Part shown: in pieces, positions 47,222 through 56,870 of the stretch
How positions within the stretch are numbered: position 1 is the stretch's first letter
Layout of the letters: each line of letters starts with the position of its first letter
Assembly: GCA_016713105.1 (NCBI GenBank)
Contig: JADJPS010000003.1
Location: 371,379-435,378 of the forward strand
DNA: 64,000 nucleotides
Direction of reading: 5' to 3'
Source: Devosia sp.
GTDB taxonomy: Bacteria > Pseudomonadota > Alphaproteobacteria > Rhizobiales > Devosiaceae
Program-made: the position numbers and the translations under genes
Notes under the pieces: model-generated
What the model saw: the letters and a program-made list of their open reading frames with translations, nothing else
What the model was told of the DNA's origin: nothing
The model's database searches: none

Positions 47222-47257
47222 CGGAAGCTCCTTCTCACCCCGACGGGGGCAAATGGT

Positions 47258-48100
47258 TCAAGTATGGCTCACGTCGCCCTGTTCAGCGGCAACGTCGATG
47301 AAGACCGGTACAGGGACATGTCCCTGCCACGGCCGAAACTGCGGCGACCGAAAGCGCTGCCAGAAACCGTGAAAGGCGTCGCGCCGGCCCGGGTAGGCCT
47401 GGGCAATCAGTTGCTCGCCTGCCTTCAGCACCCCGGTCAATCCGGTGGTTGGCAGCGCCTGTGCGAGCGGGCCGGCAGGAAGATAGCCCGCACGAAACTC
47501 CTCCCCCAGGCGACCGACCAGAACGGACGGGATCGGCATGCCGATGTCGAGCGTAATCGCCTCCGGCAATCGGTTGCGGAACACGACTATGAGTTCCTTG
47601 CCGGGCGGGGCACCAGTTGCGGCAAACAGCGCATCGAACTCGGCGACGGCCTCCCGAATGGCGGCGGCGGTCGAGGCTTCGTCGAGTCCGCAGAAGCGCG
47701 TCACATAGACGAAGGGCTCGGGGCCGCGACGGCGCCGGGGCGCACTCCTGCCGGGCTGTCTCATGGTCGCGGAAACCTGCACGAGGTTCCTGAGTTGTAC
47801 GATGCCGGGCACGGCTGCGACGGCGGCCTCGAGTTTCTTGATCAGCGCGGCACTGCCGAGCACCCCCGATAGCGTTACGACGCCCTGTCGCACCGCAAGG
47901 TCCACCGTCCGGTCATCAGTGCCGATGGCATTCCACATCGCTACCCGCACCAGTTCGGCGAGGTTGTCGTCAACGCTCTCGTTGCCGACGAGCGGCTGGG
48001 CGCCCGGGTCGATTGGCAGTCGGGGATGCGGCAGCACATGCAGCCGGTCGGGCCCATCAGCGGTGTCAGGTCGTGTCGGGCGGTCGGATCGAGTGGACAT
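47258..48100 (-). CDS. BON-domain protein with C-terminal DUF2267-like region
   Basis: 280 aa from ATG 48100 (GGGAG ribosome site). A BON domain lies at residues ~40-110 (RVAMWNAIGTDDRTVDLAVRQGVVTLSGVLGSAALIKKLEAAVAAVPGI in pattern), followed by an Arg-rich linker. The C-terminal part (AAAIREAVAEFDALFAATG ... IPSVLVGRLGEEFRAGYLPAG) resembles DUF2267-type alpha domains often joined to BON. No signal peptide. Probably a stress-related cytosolic protein; the second domain assignment is tentative. Confidence 0.7.
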   Translation of the reverse strand: MSTRSDRPTRPDTADGPDRLHVLPHPRLPIDPGAQPLVGNESVDDNLAELVRVAMWNAIGTDDRTVDLAVRQGVVTLSGVLGSAALIKKLEAAVAAVPGIVQLRNLVQVSATMRQPGRSAPRRRRGPEPFVYVTRFCGLDEASTAAAIREAVAEFDALFAATGAPPGKELIVVFRNRLPEAITLDIGMPIPSVLVGRLGEEFRAGYLPAGPLAQALPTTGLTGVLKAGEQLIAQAYPGRRDAFHGFWQRFRSPQFRPWQGHVPVPVFIDVAAEQGDVSHT

Positions 48101-48220
48101 CAGGCACTCCCTCCTCGTGACCAGCAACTAGCGCGTCGCGAACGCCGCATTCTTGAGCCACATCAAAGTCGCGGGTCTCCGACAGCGGCAGGATGTGCAC
48201 ACAACAGCAGGAGATCGAGA

Positions 48221-48578
48221 ATGGACGACGATCCGAAGGACCGCACCGGGGGGCGACGCAAAGAGCGCTTGGCAGACATTCACCGAGGAAATCGAGGTGG
48301 CGGGCCATCAACTGGTCGAAGAAATCAACCGGTTGGTTGCGGAAGGCAATGTTCGCAGGATACAGATCCGCAGCGAGTCCGGTGACGTCTTTGTCTCGAT
48401 TCCGCTGACCGCCGGTGCCGTGGCGGGTGGCGTGGTTGCGCTTGCCGCGCCTTGGCTGGCCGTCATCGCGGCGATCGCCGGGCTGGTTGCCAAGGTGAAG
48501 CTCGAGATCGTCCGTACCGGGCCGACCGATGAGCCGCCGACCAAGGACATCACCCCGGACGACACGCACTCGATCTGA
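48221..48578 (+). pseudogene. DUF4342 family small membrane protein, one-G frameshift
   Basis: ATG 48221 (MDDDPKDRTGG), then a run of six G at 48248-48253 shifts the frame. With five G the protein continues DAKSAWQTFTEEIEVAGHQLVEEINRLVAEGNVRRI...VFVSIPLTAGAVAGGVVALAAPWLAVIAAIAGL, a complete DUF4342 protein of 118 aa with one hydrophobic segment. The homopolymer strongly suggests a base-calling error. Function unknown. Confidence 0.8.
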
Positions 48579-48582
48579 ACGC

Positions 48583-48954
48583 ATGGCCGCGATCTCGCAC
48601 ATACTGCTCGAGCTGGCTCGGGAGCCCGGACATCCACAGGGTGACCGCAACCATGGCTATCACCTCTACCTGCCGCTGACTGAGGACGGCGTCATCGACG
48701 TCGCCGCGTACGAGCGGAGCCGCTCCAGTTGTCGGGTCAGGCGCTTCCGCCCCAATGAGGCGGAGGTGCATGGCCGTGTGCTGCACGGGCCGGGTGGCCG
48801 GTGGTTCTTCGACTACGATCTCGACCGGGATACCGACAACGAGGCCGGCTTCAGGCTCGGCACGGAGCGGTTCGTGCCGGGAGAGTACGTGTCGGTGCGG
48901 GAAGACGACGGCAAGCTGCACACGTTCCAGGTCATCCTGGTCCGTCGCGAGTAG
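48583..48954 (+). CDS. conserved hypothetical protein
   Basis: 123 aa from ATG 48583, 4 nt after the DUF4342 stop. Contains HGYHLYLPLTEDGVIDVAAY, RPNEAEVHGRVLHGPGG and ERFVPGEYVSVREDDGKLHTFQVI. It looks like a compact beta-barrel with conserved aromatic and acidic residues. No domain recognised. Spacing suggests an operon with the DUF4342 gene. Confidence 0.7.
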   Translation: MAAISHILLELAREPGHPQGDRNHGYHLYLPLTEDGVIDVAAYERSRSSCRVRRFRPNEAEVHGRVLHGPGGRWFFDYDLDRDTDNEAGFRLGTERFVPGEYVSVREDDGKLHTFQVILVRRE

Positions 48955-49007
48955 TCGTCGACGCCGAACGGGCCCGCGGCCTCCGCCGCGGGCTCGAGGC
49001 AAGGGCT

Positions 49008-49885
49008 TCAGAAGTAGCACTCGTCCGGATATTCCGGCTCATACTCGTACTCGTAGAAGGCTGGCAGCAGCCTGAACAGCCCATCGCCGAGCAGATCGAA
49101 CCGCTCCGGCAGCACGAAGCCATAGTCCGGGCACTTGTCTTCTTCCGGCGCTTCGCCCTCGACGAGCGCTTCCTCGACATCATTGACGAAACCGGCATTG
49201 AAGCACTCGCGCGCCCTCTCGAACCAGAATTCGCGGTTCAGCGTCGACTGATCCTCGGCGTACTTGAAGAGTTCCTTCCAGGCAGCGCGCTCCTCGCCGG
49301 TCGTCTCGCCTGCCGGCCCGATGATCTGGGAATCGGTGGTATCGTACTCGCCGATCTCGCAGGTATCGTCGAGCGTCACGCAGACATCGTTGAGGTTGCA
49401 CAGCCGCACCGCCCGTGGAACAGCAGGACCTGGGTGCCATCCTCGTCGACATTGAAGTCGAACTGCGTGCCGCGCACCCCGATCGTCCCCGTCGGAGTTG
49501 TGATCAGGTAGCGATCCTTGGAGGCGACGCCGGTGGCGAAACGGAATGTGCCGGCCAGGGCGTTGATGGCCAGCTTGCCCGCCGAGTTGTCGCCGCGCAG
49601 CAGATAGTCCTCGATGGTGAGCACCGAGTTCGGGCCGACGACCAACTCGGTCTGGTCGGAGAACTTGATCTGCACCTGGCCCTTGGCACCGGTCCGAACG
49701 ACATCGCCGATATTGAGATCGGCGCCGACGGTCAGTACCCGGATGATCCCGCTGGTCTCTGCCTCGGCCTGCGGATCCACCCCAAGGGCGGTGCCGCTCG
49801 CGGCCCATACCGCGGTCGGCACGAACCCAACCAGAGCCAGAACCGCAACTCCCGCGGCCCGGCGCATAGCGTCCACTATTCGCAT
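49008..49885 (-). pseudogene. FecR-domain exported protein, frameshifted
   Basis: ATG 49885, signal peptide (ending PTAVWA). FecR domain with LTVGADLNIGDVVRTGAKGQVQIKFSDQTELVVGPNS in pattern, and ITTPTGTIGVRGTQFDF. At about 49415 (after QVLLFHG) the frame shifts into AVRLCNLNDVCVTLDDTCEIGEYD and an acidic, Cys-containing C-terminal domain ending YEPEYPDECYF at 49008. Stand-alone exported FecR proteins of this type are not sigma regulators; role unknown. Confidence 0.8.
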
Positions 49886-50060
49886 CGCAAACCCCTCTCA
49901 GAACCGCCGCCGCGCGGCCGTCCACATATTTTCCCCGGCAGACATGACACACTTTTGACAACGGCACGTCCAGTGGCCTCAGCGACCCGAAATGCCTATT
50001 GCTCAAGAAATGGTACAGTGCTTATTTTGCTTAGATTTTGGGCGCTGTAGAGTCAACGAT

Positions 50061-51896
50061 ATGCACTATCACGATATCACGAAGATATCGACCGCCACAC
50101 CCGAACTCCCCGTCTGGCAGTACCTCAAGCAACTGTATGATCGCCACCAGCCCAACCGGTCCGGACAGCTCGCGAGCTACATACCCGAGTTGGCCGCGGT
50201 CGAGCCGGATGGCTTCGGCATCAGCTTCGCCACCACCGACGGCTTCGTCTACGAGATCGGCGACACGGAGCGGCAGTTCACCATCCAGTCGGTCTCCAAG
50301 GCGGTCATCTACGGCCTCGCCCTTGAGGATCACGGGCACGAGGTGGTTCTGAGAAAGATCGGTGTGGAGCCATCAGGCGACGCGTTCAACTCGATCACCT
50401 TCGACGAAAAGAACAACCGCCCCTTCAACCCGATGGTGAATGCCGGCGCGATCGCAGCCAGCGCCCTCATCCGGGGCGACAGCCACGAGGAGCGCTACCA
50501 GCGCATCCTCGACACATTCGAGCGCTTCACCGGGCGTCGGCTGGCGCTCGACGCCGCAGTCTACCAGTCGGAGAGCCTCACCGGCCATCGCAATCGCGCC
50601 ATCGCCTATCTCGAGCTCAACTCGGGGATGATCGACGGCGACATCGATGCACATCTCGATCTCTACTTCCGCCAGTGCTCGCTGCTCGTCACGTCGCGCG
50701 ACCTGGCGCTGCTGGGGGCGACGCTGGCCAATGGCGGCATCAATCCGGTGACCCGCAAGCGGGCGATCTCGGCCGACAATGTGCGCGCGGTGCTGTCGGT
50801 CATGAACACCTGCGGCATGTACGACTATGCCGGCGGCTGGCAGTTCGACGCGGGGCTGCCGGCCAAGAGCGGCGTGGGCGGCGGCATCACCGCAGTGCTC
50901 CCTGGGCAGCTCGGCATCGGGGTCTACTCGCCGCGGCTCGATGCAGTGGGCAACAGCGCTCGCGGCGTCGGCGTCTGCGAGGACATCTCCGCCAATTTCC
51001 GCCTGCACCTGTTCCAGGACCGGGGCTCGGGCCTCGTGCCGTTCCGGCGCCTGTACCGGGGGGATGAGGTGCATTCGCGTCGCATGCGCCGCAGCGCCCA
51101 GGCCAAGAAGCTCGACCGCTTCGGCCATTTGATCGCGGTCTACGAACTGCAGTCGGAACTGGGCTTCAGCGAGGCCGAGCGGGTGACGCGGCGACTGATC
51201 GAGGACCTGAGCAGCGCCTATTACTTCATCCTCGACCTGACGCGTGTGGTGCGCATGGACGCGGTCGCGCTCGACCTGCTCAACAGTGCGCGGCGAACCC
51301 TGCAGGAGGCCGGCAAGACCTTTGCGATCGTCACCGTCTCCGACGAGGTGCCGGCCGAGTTCGAGCAGCAGATGCACTTTGCCAGCATCGACCTGGCGCT
51401 CGAGTACTTCGAGGACCGGCTGCTTGAACAGGCCGGCGCGCAGGACGAGACGACCAGCGTGCCGCTTGCCGAGTTCGACCTCCTCGCGGGACTCGACGCG
51501 GCGATGCTGGCCCGGCTTTCGGCCGAACTCACTGCCCTTGACTTCGTCCCGGGGCAGACCCTGATCTCCCAGAATGCCCCGGCCGATGATCTGTTCTTTC
51601 TGATCTCGGGGAGGGTGGAGGTTGCGGTCCGGATGGGAAACGGGCCCAGCCACCGGGTCAGCACGGTGGAGTGCGGCACCCTGTTTGGCGAACTGGCACT
51701 GTTCGGCCGGGCGCCGCGCACCGCCGATGTCATCGCGGTGAGCGAAGGGCTCGCCATGGTGCTCGACCGTAGCGGCATCGAGCGTCTCGCCGCCACCGCT
51801 CCGGAGACGTGGTCAGCGCTGCTGCTCGCGGTCGGATCGAGCCTGTCGGAGCGCTTGCGCCGGGCAAACGGCGAAATCCGCGCGCTGTCCCGATAG
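50061..51896 (+). CDS. glsA: glutaminase fused to STAS and cyclic-nucleotide-binding domains
   Basis: 611 aa from ATG 50061. The serine-dependent glutaminase domain (residues ~1-310) has FTIQSVSKAV (Ser-x-x-Lys), NPMVNAGAIA, ESLTGHRNRA and GVGGGITAVLPGQLGIGVYSP. A STAS domain follows (~335-440, YYFILDLTRVVRMDAVALDLL), then a CRP-like cNMP-binding domain (~470-600, PGQTLISQNAPADDLFFLISGRVEV, GTLFGELALFGRAPRTADV). Converts glutamine to glutamate and ammonia, with activity probably tuned by the fused domains. The in-frame extension to 49992 is not glutaminase-like. Confidence 0.92.
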   Translation: MHYHDITKISTATPELPVWQYLKQLYDRHQPNRSGQLASYIPELAAVEPDGFGISFATTDGFVYEIGDTERQFTIQSVSKAVIYGLALEDHGHEVVLRKIGVEPSGDAFNSITFDEKNNRPFNPMVNAGAIAASALIRGDSHEERYQRILDTFERFTGRRLALDAAVYQSESLTGHRNRAIAYLELNSGMIDGDIDAHLDLYFRQCSLLVTSRDLALLGATLANGGINPVTRKRAISADNVRAVLSVMNTCGMYDYAGGWQFDAGLPAKSGVGGGITAVLPGQLGIGVYSPRLDAVGNSARGVGVCEDISANFRLHLFQDRGSGLVPFRRLYRGDEVHSRRMRRSAQAKKLDRFGHLIAVYELQSELGFSEAERVTRRLIEDLSSAYYFILDLTRVVRMDAVALDLLNSARRTLQEAGKTFAIVTVSDEVPAEFEQQMHFASIDLALEYFEDRLLEQAGAQDETTSVPLAEFDLLAGLDAAMLARLSAELTALDFVPGQTLISQNAPADDLFFLISGRVEVAVRMGNGPSHRVSTVECGTLFGELALFGRAPRTADVIAVSEGLAMVLDRSGIERLAATAPETWSALLLAVGSSLSERLRRANGEIRALSR

Positions 51897-52045
51897 CGCG
51901 TCGGCCGTCGGTCACGCGGAATTTGATGGAAGCCGTTGCGAATTGCCTTAACCTTCGTCGCGGGGGTTCCGTCGATCGCGTGCGGGGCTTGATCCAGAGC
52001 CAACCGCGCCCGCGTCAGCGCTCAACGAAGGGGCCTGCCGGATCC

Positions 52046-52237
52046 ATGCTTTTCCGCATTTCCGAAGTGGCAGTGGTGTTGACGCTCGTCACCGCCCTGC
52101 TGATCGCCAAGCACATTCCGGCACTTGCTGCGCTGCCGCTGGCACAGATGACCGGGATCGTGTGCTTCCTGTTCGCGATCTTTCTCAGTCTCAGGATATA
52201 CGCTGACGAGCTGCGGCGCCTGCGGGCCGAGAAATAG
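52046..52237 (+). CDS. small two-helix membrane protein
   Basis: 63 aa from ATG 52046 (MLFRISEVAVVLTLVTALLIA). Two hydrophobic segments (residues ~6-24 and ~35-50) and a charged tail ADELRRLRAEK. No domain recognised. It lies between glsA and the oxidoreductase on the same strand. The upstream in-frame stretch (51809-52045) overlaps glsA and has a shadow composition. Confidence 0.6.
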   Translation: MLFRISEVAVVLTLVTALLIAKHIPALAALPLAQMTGIVCFLFAIFLSLRIYADELRRLRAEK

Positions 52238-52289
52238 GACGCGACAGGAAAGCGCTGACAAGTCCCGGCGCAGCCGCTAGCCTTGGCGC

Positions 52290-54392
52290 ATGAACGCCAT
52301 CGCCTCGCCCCGTACCGCCCGCTCGGTCTGCCCGCACGATTGTCCGTCGACCTGCGCCATCGATGTCGACCTGGTGGATCGCCGCACCATCGGACGAGTC
52401 CGCGGTGCCAAGGACGATCCCTACACGGCAGGAGTCATCTGCGAAAAGGTGGCGCGCTACGCCGAGCGCATCCACCATCCCAACCGGCTGCTCTATCCGC
52501 TTCGTCGGATTGGCAAAAAGGGCGATGGCGGATGGCAGCGGATCAGTTGGGACGCAGCGCTCGACGAGATCGCATCGCGCTTGCTGGCGATCGAGGTCGA
52601 ACATGGCCCCGAGGCGGTCTGGCCGTACTTCTATGCCGGGACCATGGGGCATGTGCACCGCGACGGAATCGAGAGGCTGCGACGTGCGCGCGGCTATTCC
52701 AACCAGTACGACACCATCTGCACCGGCACGGCCTGGCCGGGCTACTTCGCCGGCGCCGGAGTATTGGCGGGTCCCAACCCGGAGGAAATGGCCGAAAGCG
52801 ACTGCGTGGTGATCTGGGGCACCAATGCGGTGGCCACCCAGGTCAACGTGATGACCCACGCGGTTCGCGCCCGCAAGGAGCGCGGTGCGAAGATCGTCGC
52901 CGTCGATATCTACCGCAACGGCACCATGGAGCAGGCCGACATGGCCCTGCTGCTGCGGCCCGGAACGGATGGGGCCCTGGCGGTGGCGACCATGCACGTC
53001 CTGCTCCGCGACGGCCTCGCCGATCGCGACTACATGGCTCGCTATACCGATTTCTCGCCGCAGTTCGAGGCCCATCTCCAATCCCGGACACCGGAATGGG
53101 CGGCCAGCATCACCGGACTCTCGGTGGCAGAGATCGAGGCCTTCGCCCGCCTCATCGGGACAACGCCGAGGACCTTCTTCAGGCTGGGCTACGGCTTCAC
53201 CCGGCAGCGCAACGGCGCCACTGCGATGCATGCGGCGCTGTCGATCCCGGCGATGACCGGTGCCTGGCAGCATCGCGGCGGCGGGGCCTTCCACACCAAC
53301 TCCGGGATCTGGAGCCTCGACAAGTCGCTGATCGAAGGAAGCGACCTCGGGCCGGGCGGGCGCGAACTCGACATGAGCGAGATCGGCAAGGTGCTCACCG
53401 GCGACCCCGTGGCGCTGAAGGGCGGCGGGCCGGTCAGGGCGCTGTTCATCCAGAACACCAACCCGGTCAACGTCGCCCCCGAGCAGGACCTGGTCCGGAC
53501 CGGCTTTGCCCGCGATGACCTGTTCACGGTGGTGCACGAGCAGTTCATGACCGAGACGGCCCGCATGGCGGACATCGTCCTGCCCGCCACGATGTTCCTC
53601 GAGCACAACGACTACTATCGCCGCGGCGGGCACACGCGCCTGCTTTTCGGTCCGGCCCTGGTCGAGACGCCGGGGGAATGCCGGTCGAACTTCGAGGTGG
53701 TGAATGCGTTGCTGCGGCGCCTCGGCACGGAGCACCCTTCCCTCCATCTCACCGACCGGCAGATGGTGGCTGAGACACTCGCTCGCTCGGGGCTCGGCAA
53801 GCTCGAGGAGATCGAGGCAACCGGCTTTGTCGACCGCGACCCGCCCGAGCACAAGGCGCATTTCCGTGATGGCTTCGCCTGGCCCGACGGCCGCTACCGC
53901 TTCGCCCCCAACTGGCGGGGCACGGCCGAACAGAAGGGCTACCAGTGGGTGTGCGATCCGTCCGAGATGCCGCGCTTCGCCGACCACTGGGACGTGACGG
54001 AGCGCGTTGACGACGCAACCCCGTTCCGGCTCGCCACCAGCCCTTCACGCAGCTTTCTCAACTCGAGCTTTGCGGAAACCCCCGGCAGCCGCAGGCGTCA
54101 GCCGGCGCCGACCGTGATGGTTCACCCCACCGATGCGATCGAACTGGGCGTCAGCGAGGGCGACCGCGTGGTGCTGGGCAACCGGCGCGGCCGGGTGGAA
54201 CTTGTCGCGACGCTCTTCGACGGCGTTCAGCGCGGCGTGCTGATCGCCGAGGGCATCCACCCCAATGCTGCGCATCGCGGCGGCGCCGGGATCAACACGC
54301 TGGTCGGGTCGGATCCGGTCCGCCCCTTCGGCGGCGCCGCCTTCCACGACACGGCAGTGTGGCTGGCAAAGGCCGATCAGCCGGCAAAGTAG
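52290..54392 (+). CDS. molybdopterin-dependent oxidoreductase
   Basis: 700 aa, BisC/formate-dehydrogenase superfamily. The N-terminal [4Fe-4S] motif is CPHDCPSTCAIDV (CxxxCxxxC), then the bis-MGD-binding domains (VIWGTNAVATQVN, AVDIYRNGT, LFIQNTNPVNVAPEQ). The C-terminal Moco-binding beta-barrel has VMVHPTDAIELGVSEGDRVVL and GGAGINTLVGSDP. Cytosolic (no Tat signal). Substrate not determined. Convergent with the TauE gene, with overlapping ends. Confidence 0.9.
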   Translation: MNAIASPRTARSVCPHDCPSTCAIDVDLVDRRTIGRVRGAKDDPYTAGVICEKVARYAERIHHPNRLLYPLRRIGKKGDGGWQRISWDAALDEIASRLLAIEVEHGPEAVWPYFYAGTMGHVHRDGIERLRRARGYSNQYDTICTGTAWPGYFAGAGVLAGPNPEEMAESDCVVIWGTNAVATQVNVMTHAVRARKERGAKIVAVDIYRNGTMEQADMALLLRPGTDGALAVATMHVLLRDGLADRDYMARYTDFSPQFEAHLQSRTPEWAASITGLSVAEIEAFARLIGTTPRTFFRLGYGFTRQRNGATAMHAALSIPAMTGAWQHRGGGAFHTNSGIWSLDKSLIEGSDLGPGGRELDMSEIGKVLTGDPVALKGGGPVRALFIQNTNPVNVAPEQDLVRTGFARDDLFTVVHEQFMTETARMADIVLPATMFLEHNDYYRRGGHTRLLFGPALVETPGECRSNFEVVNALLRRLGTEHPSLHLTDRQMVAETLARSGLGKLEEIEATGFVDRDPPEHKAHFRDGFAWPDGRYRFAPNWRGTAEQKGYQWVCDPSEMPRFADHWDVTERVDDATPFRLATSPSRSFLNSSFAETPGSRRRQPAPTVMVHPTDAIELGVSEGDRVVLGNRRGRVELVATLFDGVQRGVLIAEGIHPNAAHRGGAGINTLVGSDPVRPFGGAAFHDTAVWLAKADQPAK

Positions 54393-55147
54393 GCGACCCG
54401 GAAGAACCAGATGGTGAGGCCGATCGTGTAGACGATCACAAGGACCCGGATCAGCCCAGTCGGCACGCGGTGCGCAAGCCGCGCCGCGGCATAGCCGCCG
54501 ATGGTGACCCCGACCAGCGCGATCGAGCCGTGATACCAGTCGATCGACCCCGAAGCGGCGAAGCGCAGCACCGCGATCACCGCCACGACCGACGAGATCC
54601 ACAGCTTCAGCCCGTTCATGGCGTGAATGTCGGTCATCCCGGCAAGCGCCAGATAGGCGAGCAGCAGGATGCCCAGTCCCGCATTGAAGAAGCCGCCATA
54701 GACCGAGAGCAGGGCGAGGAGCGCCAGGAGCAGTGCCGCACCGGCCAACCGCGCATGCCGCGCCGTGCCGGCCCGCGCCGCGATGAACCGGTTGATGCGG
54801 CCACCGAAGACGAACAGGGCGAGCGCGAACAGCATCAGCCAGGGGACGATCCTGCTGAACGCCTCGTTGGAGACATGCAGCAGAACCTCGGCACCCACAT
54901 AGCCGAAGACCAGCGAGATGAGCGTATAGGGCAGCAGCCGCCCGGCATGGCGCCGGATATCATCGCGAAAGCCCAGCGCACCGCTCATGTATCCCGGTAG
55001 TGCGGCGTAGGTATTGGTGGCATTGGCCAGCACCGGCGGCACACCTACGGCGAGCAATGCCGGGAACACCACGAAGGACCCGCCGCCCGCCAGCGTATTG
55101 AGGGCGCCCCCGATCAGGCCGGCAGCCAGCAGAAGCGCTTCGTTCAC
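54377..55147 (-). CDS. TauE/SafE sulfite exporter family protein
   Basis: 256 aa from GTG 55147, preceded by GGGAGGA (the extension to 55183 lies upstream of this site). About eight membrane helices in two TauE repeats: LAAGLIGGALNTLAGGGSFVVFPALL and YGGFFNAGLGILLLAYLALAG, both with the characteristic Gly-rich GG(G)S / GFFNAG motifs. Exports sulfite or organosulfur anions in known members. Next to a molybdopterin enzyme, an oxyanion-related role is possible. Confidence 0.88.
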   Translation of the reverse strand: MNEALLLAAGLIGGALNTLAGGGSFVVFPALLAVGVPPVLANATNTYAALPGYMSGALGFRDDIRRHAGRLLPYTLISLVFGYVGAEVLLHVSNEAFSRIVPWLMLFALALFVFGGRINRFIAARAGTARHARLAGAALLLALLALLSVYGGFFNAGLGILLLAYLALAGMTDIHAMNGLKLWISSVVAVIAVLRFAASGSIDWYHGSIALVGVTIGGYAAARLAHRVPTGLIRVLVIVYTIGLTIWFFRVAYFAG

Positions 55148-55434
55148 GGTCGGTCCTCCCGGGGACCGCCTTGCTAGCGCCATGCAGGCGCCACTGCCAA
55201 TGCAAATCGGTGATCGATCCTATCGTTGGCGCTGATCCGACAACGGTTGACAAGCCGGGGTCCACCCCCATATTTGCAGGCGGTTGCTGGCACCTGCCGC
55301 TCGCCGGGGAGACCCGAAGGTGAAGTCCAGCTGCGCCAAGCGGTGCAAGTTCACGCGTGATCGCTCCCAGTTGATGAGGCGGTTCATGGCAAGGCGAGCC
55401 CCATGATGTACCCGCCTCGGCAACGAGGATCGAC

Positions 55435-55875
55435 ATGACGTTCTCTCTGGATACCCCGAATACCGCCAGCCTCAAGGCCGAGGCCAGGGAACTGCGCGCC
55501 CAGATGGTCCGGGACGGCACGGCGCTTGCGCACGGCGCCGCGCTCGAGATGGTGGCGCACAAGCACGGCTACCGCGACTGGAACGCCGCCGCGGCGGCGC
55601 TGCCCGAACGCGTCGCGAGCCCCGTGCAGGTCGGCCAGCGCGTCAGCGGCACCTACCTCAGGCAGCCCTTTGTCGGCCTCGTGCTCGGCGTGCACCTGCT
55701 CGCCGACATGCGGCACTACCAGGTGACAGTGAAGTTCGACCGGCCGGTCGACGTGGTAACCAGCGAGCTCTTCTCGGCCTTCCGCCAGCGTGTGACGGCG
55801 ACTGTCGATCTCCGCGGCATCTCGCCCGCCCATACCAGCGACGGTGAACCGCACATGCGGCTGAGCCGCATCTGA
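55435..55875 (+). CDS. glyoxalase-related (PF20066-type) protein
   Basis: 146 aa. N-terminal helices (SLKAEARELRAQMVRDGTALAHGAALEMVAHKHGYRDWN in pattern) carry the AHKHGYRDWNAA signature of the small 'glyoxalase superfamily' proteins of alphaproteobacteria. A beta-rich C-terminal half follows (RVSGTYLRQPFVGLVLGVHLL). Despite the family name no metal site is evident. Single gene, followed by a clear terminator. Confidence 0.75.
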   Translation: MTFSLDTPNTASLKAEARELRAQMVRDGTALAHGAALEMVAHKHGYRDWNAAAAALPERVASPVQVGQRVSGTYLRQPFVGLVLGVHLLADMRHYQVTVKFDRPVDVVTSELFSAFRQRVTATVDLRGISPAHTSDGEPHMRLSRI

Positions 55876-55889
55876 CGGAAAAATCTTCC

Positions 55890-55913
55890 AACGGCAGGGT
55901 CTCCCTGCCGTTT
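55890..55913 (+). terminator. rho-independent-type terminator
   Basis: AACGGCAGGG, TCT, CCCTGCCGTTT: a perfect 10-bp stem with a 3-nt loop 14 nt after the glyoxalase-related stop. It also has a T-rich flank on the minus strand, though no minus-strand gene ends here. Confidence 0.7.
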
Positions 55914-56022
55914 ACTCATTCCCGTGAGGCGGTTGCGCACCATCGTCGATTGCCGATAAATGCTGGAATATCGCTGCCACGGCGTCCCGTCCGCGGCCCT
56001 TCCCCTGGTACCCGACACCGCC

Positions 56023-56742
56023 ATGACAACCCAGACACTGCCGATCGAGCTCTACTACACCGCCACGCCCAACGGGCGGAAGATCACCATTGCCCTTGAG
56101 GAACTGGACCTGCCCTATGCGCTCCACCCGATCAATATCGGTCGCGGGGACCAGTTCCGGCCCGAGTTCCTCGCCATTTCGCCCAACAACAAGATCCCGG
56201 CCATCGTCGATCCGGAGGGACCGGACGGCCAGCCGATCTCGATCTTTGAGTCCGGGGCCATCCTCAAGTACCTCGCAGAGAAGTTCGGCCGCTTCTATGG
56301 CAGTTCCTGGCGTGAGCGGGTGAAGATCGACGAGTGGCTGTTCTGGCAGGTGGGTGGCTTCGGCCCGATGCTGGGGCAGAACAACCACTTCTCGCGCTAC
56401 GCGCCCGAGAAGATCCCCTATGCCATCAAGCGTTACCAGGACGAGGCGCACCGGCTCTACCGGGTGCTCGACGAGCAGTTGCAGCGCCAGTCGGCCGCCG
56501 GCCGGGACTACGTCGCCGGCGAGGACTATTCCATTGCCGACATGGCGATCTTCGACTGGTCGCGCGGTTCGGACAACCACGGGATCGACCTCGCCGAGTT
56601 TCCCACGTTCGCCGCCTGGCGCACCCGGGTGGGGGAACGGCCGGCCGTGCAGCGCGCGCTCGCCATCACGCTCGAGCCGAGCCAGCAGGTCAGCGCGGCC
56701 ACCGACGAGAAGGCCCGCGCCATCATGTTCAACCAGCGCTGA
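56023..56742 (+). CDS. glutathione S-transferase family protein (YfcG/Ure2-like)
   Basis: 239 aa from ATG 56023. Thioredoxin-like N-terminal domain (LYYTATPNGRKITIALEEL, NNKIPAIVD with cis-Pro, ISIFESGAILKYLAEKFG, the Glu-Ser GSH site) and an all-helical C-terminal domain (WLFWQVGGFGPMLGQNNHF, typical of the YfcG disulfide-bond oxidoreductase group). Uses glutathione for redox or conjugation reactions. Single gene ahead of the tRNA-Ser fragment. Confidence 0.9.
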   Translation: MTTQTLPIELYYTATPNGRKITIALEELDLPYALHPINIGRGDQFRPEFLAISPNNKIPAIVDPEGPDGQPISIFESGAILKYLAEKFGRFYGSSWRERVKIDEWLFWQVGGFGPMLGQNNHFSRYAPEKIPYAIKRYQDEAHRLYRVLDEQLQRQSAAGRDYVAGEDYSIADMAIFDWSRGSDNHGIDLAEFPTFAAWRTRVGERPAVQRALAITLEPSQQVSAATDEKARAIMFNQR

Positions 56743-56831
56743 TGCGTTCCCTCCCGGCGGCGGCCTGTCCGTGCCCCTTCCCCGATGCCGGCGTCGCCGC
56801 TCTCCTCCCATTCGAGACCCAGAAAAAACCC

Positions 56832-56860
56832 TTGCACCTGCGCCCCCGCCCCCCTATCAG
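56832..56860 (+). promoter_or_regulatory. putative tRNA promoter
   Basis: TTGCAC (56832-56837) and TATCAG (56855-56860) with a 17-nt spacer, 10 nt ahead of the tRNA-Ser sequence. Confidence 0.4.
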
Positions 56861-56870
56861 GGCCGTTGAC

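Noticed and set aside
46031..47872. 613-codon plus-strand frame
   Set aside because: Antisense to the polymer-forming membrane protein and the BON gene; composition (Gln/His/Arg) is that of a shadow.
52191..53987. 598-codon minus-strand frame opposite the molybdopterin oxidoreductase
   Set aside because: The sense strand has the Fe-S and Moco motifs; this frame shows no family resemblance.
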